A stretch of DNA of 5,512 nt, taken from assembly GCA_005791855.1 (NCBI GenBank), contig SXUH01000033.1, forward strand, positions 1-5,512, given 5' to 3'. The translations under genes and the position numbers were made by a program. The notes under the pieces were generated by a model that made no database searches, was not told the origin of the DNA, and saw only the letters and a list, made by a program, of their open reading frames with translations. Below are positions 3,760 through 5,512 of the stretch, in pieces. Origin of the DNA: Bdellovibrionales bacterium (GTDB lineage: Bacteria; Bdellovibrionota; Bacteriovoracia; Bacteriovoracales; Bacteriovoracaceae). Each line of letters begins with the position of its first letter. Positions within the stretch are counted from its first letter, which is position 1.

Positions 3760-5512
3760 ATGGACGCACCCTGGACCCGGAGACCCGAGGACCTACTTTC
3801 ACACCTGGCCGTCGACGAGGCCCGGGGCCTCACCGAAGAGGAGGCCCGCCGCCGGCGCCGAGAGCACGGCCCCAACGCCCTCGAGCTCAAGAAGAGGGTC
3901 TCGCGCGCCGAGGTGTTCCTGAAGCAGTTCAAGAATCCCATGGTGGTCGTCCTCATCGTGGCCGCCGCCGTCGCCTTCTCTCTCGGAGAGGCCCTCGACG
4001 GCTGGGCGATCGTGGCCATCGTCCTCATCAACACGCTCATCGGCTTCGTCCAGGAATACAAGGCCGAGGCTTCCATCGAGGCCCTCGCCGCCTTAAGTTC
4101 TCCGAAGGCGAAGGTGCTCCGGGCGGGGACGGTGGAGCTCATCCCCTCTGAAGAGGTGTGCCTCGGAGACATCCTCGTCCTCGAGGCCGGGGACTTCGTC
4201 CCCGCCGACGCGCGGATCATCGCCGCCCACCAGCTTGCGGTCGACGAGGCGATCCTCACCGGCGAGTCCCTCCCGGTGGAGAAATCCACCGGCGTCGTGG
4301 CTGCCGCGGCCTCGCTCGGAGACCGGAAGAACATGCTCTTCGCCAGCACGGCCCTGGGTCAAGGCAGCGTGAAGGCCGTCGTCGTCGCCATCGGAAAGAA
4401 CACTGAGGTGGGGAAGATCGCCCAGATGATCTCGGGGGCAGAAGCCCAGAGCACGCCGCTCCAGCACCGCCTGGAGATCGTGGGAAGAAACCTCCTCGTC
4501 ATCGGCGTCCTGGTCATCCTCCTCGTCGCGGGGATCGGGGCCTTCCAGCAGAGGCCCTGGGTCGAGGTGCTCATGTCGGCCCTCTCTCTTTCCATCGCCG
4601 CCATCCCGGAAGGGCTCCCGACAGTGGTGACCATCGCCCTGGTCATGGCCGTCCGGCGCATGTCCCAGAAGAAGGCCCTGGTCCGGAAGATGGGCGCGGT
4701 GGAGACTCTCGGTGCGACCACCGTGATCTGCACGGACAAGACCGGCACCCTCACCACCGGGAAGATGGAAGTCCGCGAAACCTTCGCCGCTGCGGGCCCG
4801 CGGGACGAAGAGCTCCTGCGGACCATGGTCCTCTGTAACAACGCGGGCCTTGAGAACGGCGGCACCGGTGACTCGACGGAGATCGCTCTCCTGGAGCACG
4901 CCCGCAAGCGCGGCGTCCCTCCCGAGGAGGTGCGCCTCTCTCACCCGCGGGTCTTCGAGTGGAGCTTCGAGAGTGACCGCAAGCGGATGAGTGTGGCCTC
5001 TCGGGAGGGGGAGGCGCTCCGGATCCACACCAAGGGCGCGCCGGAGGCGATCCTCGCCGTCTGCGACCTCAGCGAAAGCGAGGCGGCGGCGATCGCCGAG
5101 ACGGTGAGCTCCTTCTCCAGGAAAGGGATGCGCGTCCTCGGCTACGCCACGAAAAACTACCAAGGATCCGAGCTCAACGTGAGCTACCAGGAGATCGAAT
5201 CGGGACTCCGGTTCCTGGGTCTTTCGGCCATGGCCGATCCTCCCCGGGTAGAATCGAAGGAAGCCATCCACAAGTGCCAGCGCTCCGGCATCCGGGTGCT
5301 GATGATCACCGGAGACCATCCCCAGACCGCCGGGGCCATCGCCTACGAACTCGGGATCACCACCACGCCGGACGCCCGCGTCCTGACCGGCGTGGAGATC
5401 GACGCCCTCAGCGAAGAAGAGTTCCGGAAGCTCTGCCGGGAGGTCTCGGTCTACGCCCGCGTCTCCCCGGCCAACAAGCTCCGGCTGGTGGAGGCGCTCA
5501 AGGCCCAGCAGC
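3760..5512 (+). CDS. type II cation-transporting P-type ATPase, 3' end cut by window edge
   Basis: An inner-membrane ATP-driven cation pump; the first 584 residues are visible of about 850-900 usual for the family. In order: cytoplasmic N-terminal domain (about 5-55), TM1-TM2 (about 59-76 and 81-100), actuator domain with LTGES (166-170), TM3-TM4 (about 244-262 and 267-296), the phosphorylation site DKTGT with D326, nucleotide-binding motif KGAPE (425-429), then MADPPR (491-496) and TGDHPQTA (517-524). TM4 carries AAIPEGLP with Glu284 at the position of the calcium ligand E309 of SERCA, pointing to type IIA/IIB (Ca2+, or Na+/K+ or Mg2+ relatives) and against heavy-metal pumps (CPx) or PMA-type proton pumps. 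The ion cannot be fixed because the TM5-TM6 ligands lie beyond the window, as does the GDGVNDAP hinge. No frameshift is visible. It is divergent from the nuclease operon, so joint function is only possible. Confidence 0.95.
   Translation, partial: MDAPWTRRPEDLLSHLAVDEARGLTEEEARRRRREHGPNALELKKRVSRAEVFLKQFKNPMVVVLIVAAAVAFSLGEALDGWAIVAIVLINTLIGFVQEYKAEASIEALAALSSPKAKVLRAGTVELIPSEEVCLGDILVLEAGDFVPADARIIAAHQLAVDEAILTGESLPVEKSTGVVAAAASLGDRKNMLFASTALGQGSVKAVVVAIGKNTEVGKIAQMISGAEAQSTPLQHRLEIVGRNLLVIGVLVILLVAGIGAFQQRPWVEVLMSALSLSIAAIPEGLPTVVTIALVMAVRRMSQKKALVRKMGAVETLGATTVICTDKTGTLTTGKMEVRETFAAAGPRDEELLRTMVLCNNAGLENGGTGDSTEIALLEHARKRGVPPEEVRLSHPRVFEWSFESDRKRMSVASREGEALRIHTKGAPEAILAVCDLSESEAAAIAETVSSFSRKGMRVLGYATKNYQGSELNVSYQEIESGLRFLGLSAMADPPRVESKEAIHKCQRSGIRVLMITGDHPQTAGAIAYELGITTTPDARVLTGVEIDALSEEEFRKLCREVSVYARVSPANKLRLVEALKAQQ

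Noticed and set aside
3750..4151. Plus-strand frame overlapping the start of the ATPase gene
   Set aside because: Its Arg/Pro/Gly-rich translation is an out-of-frame reading; the frame from 3760 carries all family motifs.
4093..5319. Open frame of 408 codons on the minus strand
   Set aside because: It is antisense to the P-type ATPase, whose motifs are intact throughout; the translation is His/Asp/Arg-rich and featureless.

Overview
The window is a GC-rich, gene-dense stretch of a bacterial chromosome. It encodes a secreted protein with a c-type haem motif (CLDCH) behind a signal peptide and a second protein with an export signal, which suggests a Gram-negative organism. The style of the haem protein (helical, TPR-like, one CXXCH) reminds me of deltaproteobacterial or Bdellovibrio-like lineages. 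That placement is an impression, not a demonstration.

Layout. A five-gene set runs leftward (minus strand) from 3594 to beyond the left edge. In transcription order it holds: (1) an unrecognised exported protein with a hydrophobic C-terminus (3594-2995); (2) a small protein of two CBS domains (2991-2581); (3) an exported haem-motif/TPR-like protein (2572-1445); (4) an ATP-cone domain fused to a PD-(D/E)XK nuclease domain (1448-615); and (5) a beta-CASP metallo-beta-lactamase nuclease of the CPSF/Ysh1 type (618 to below 1, cut by the window edge). Gaps are 3 and 8 nt, and the last two junctions are 4-nt ATGA overlaps, so this is almost certainly one operon with translational coupling. A 165-bp divergent intergenic region (3595-3759) separates it from a rightward type II P-type ATPase (3760 to beyond 5512, cut by the window edge). 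There is no other gap of note, and no RNA gene, mobile element or CRISPR array was seen.

How the genes may work together. Two of the five operon proteins carry domains that commonly bind adenine nucleotides (CBS pair, ATP-cone), and two carry nuclease folds with intact catalytic motifs. The ATP-cone/nuclease and the beta-CASP enzyme are the most tightly linked pair. The simplest reading is a nucleotide-responsive nucleic-acid processing module, placed beside envelope proteins that may report redox or envelope state and next to an ion pump. This is inference from domains and gene order only. The intergenic region holds an RNA-foldable hairpin with a GAAA tetraloop on the operon strand, a 12-bp palindrome and repeated GTCAG half-sites, which are candidates for control of both directions.
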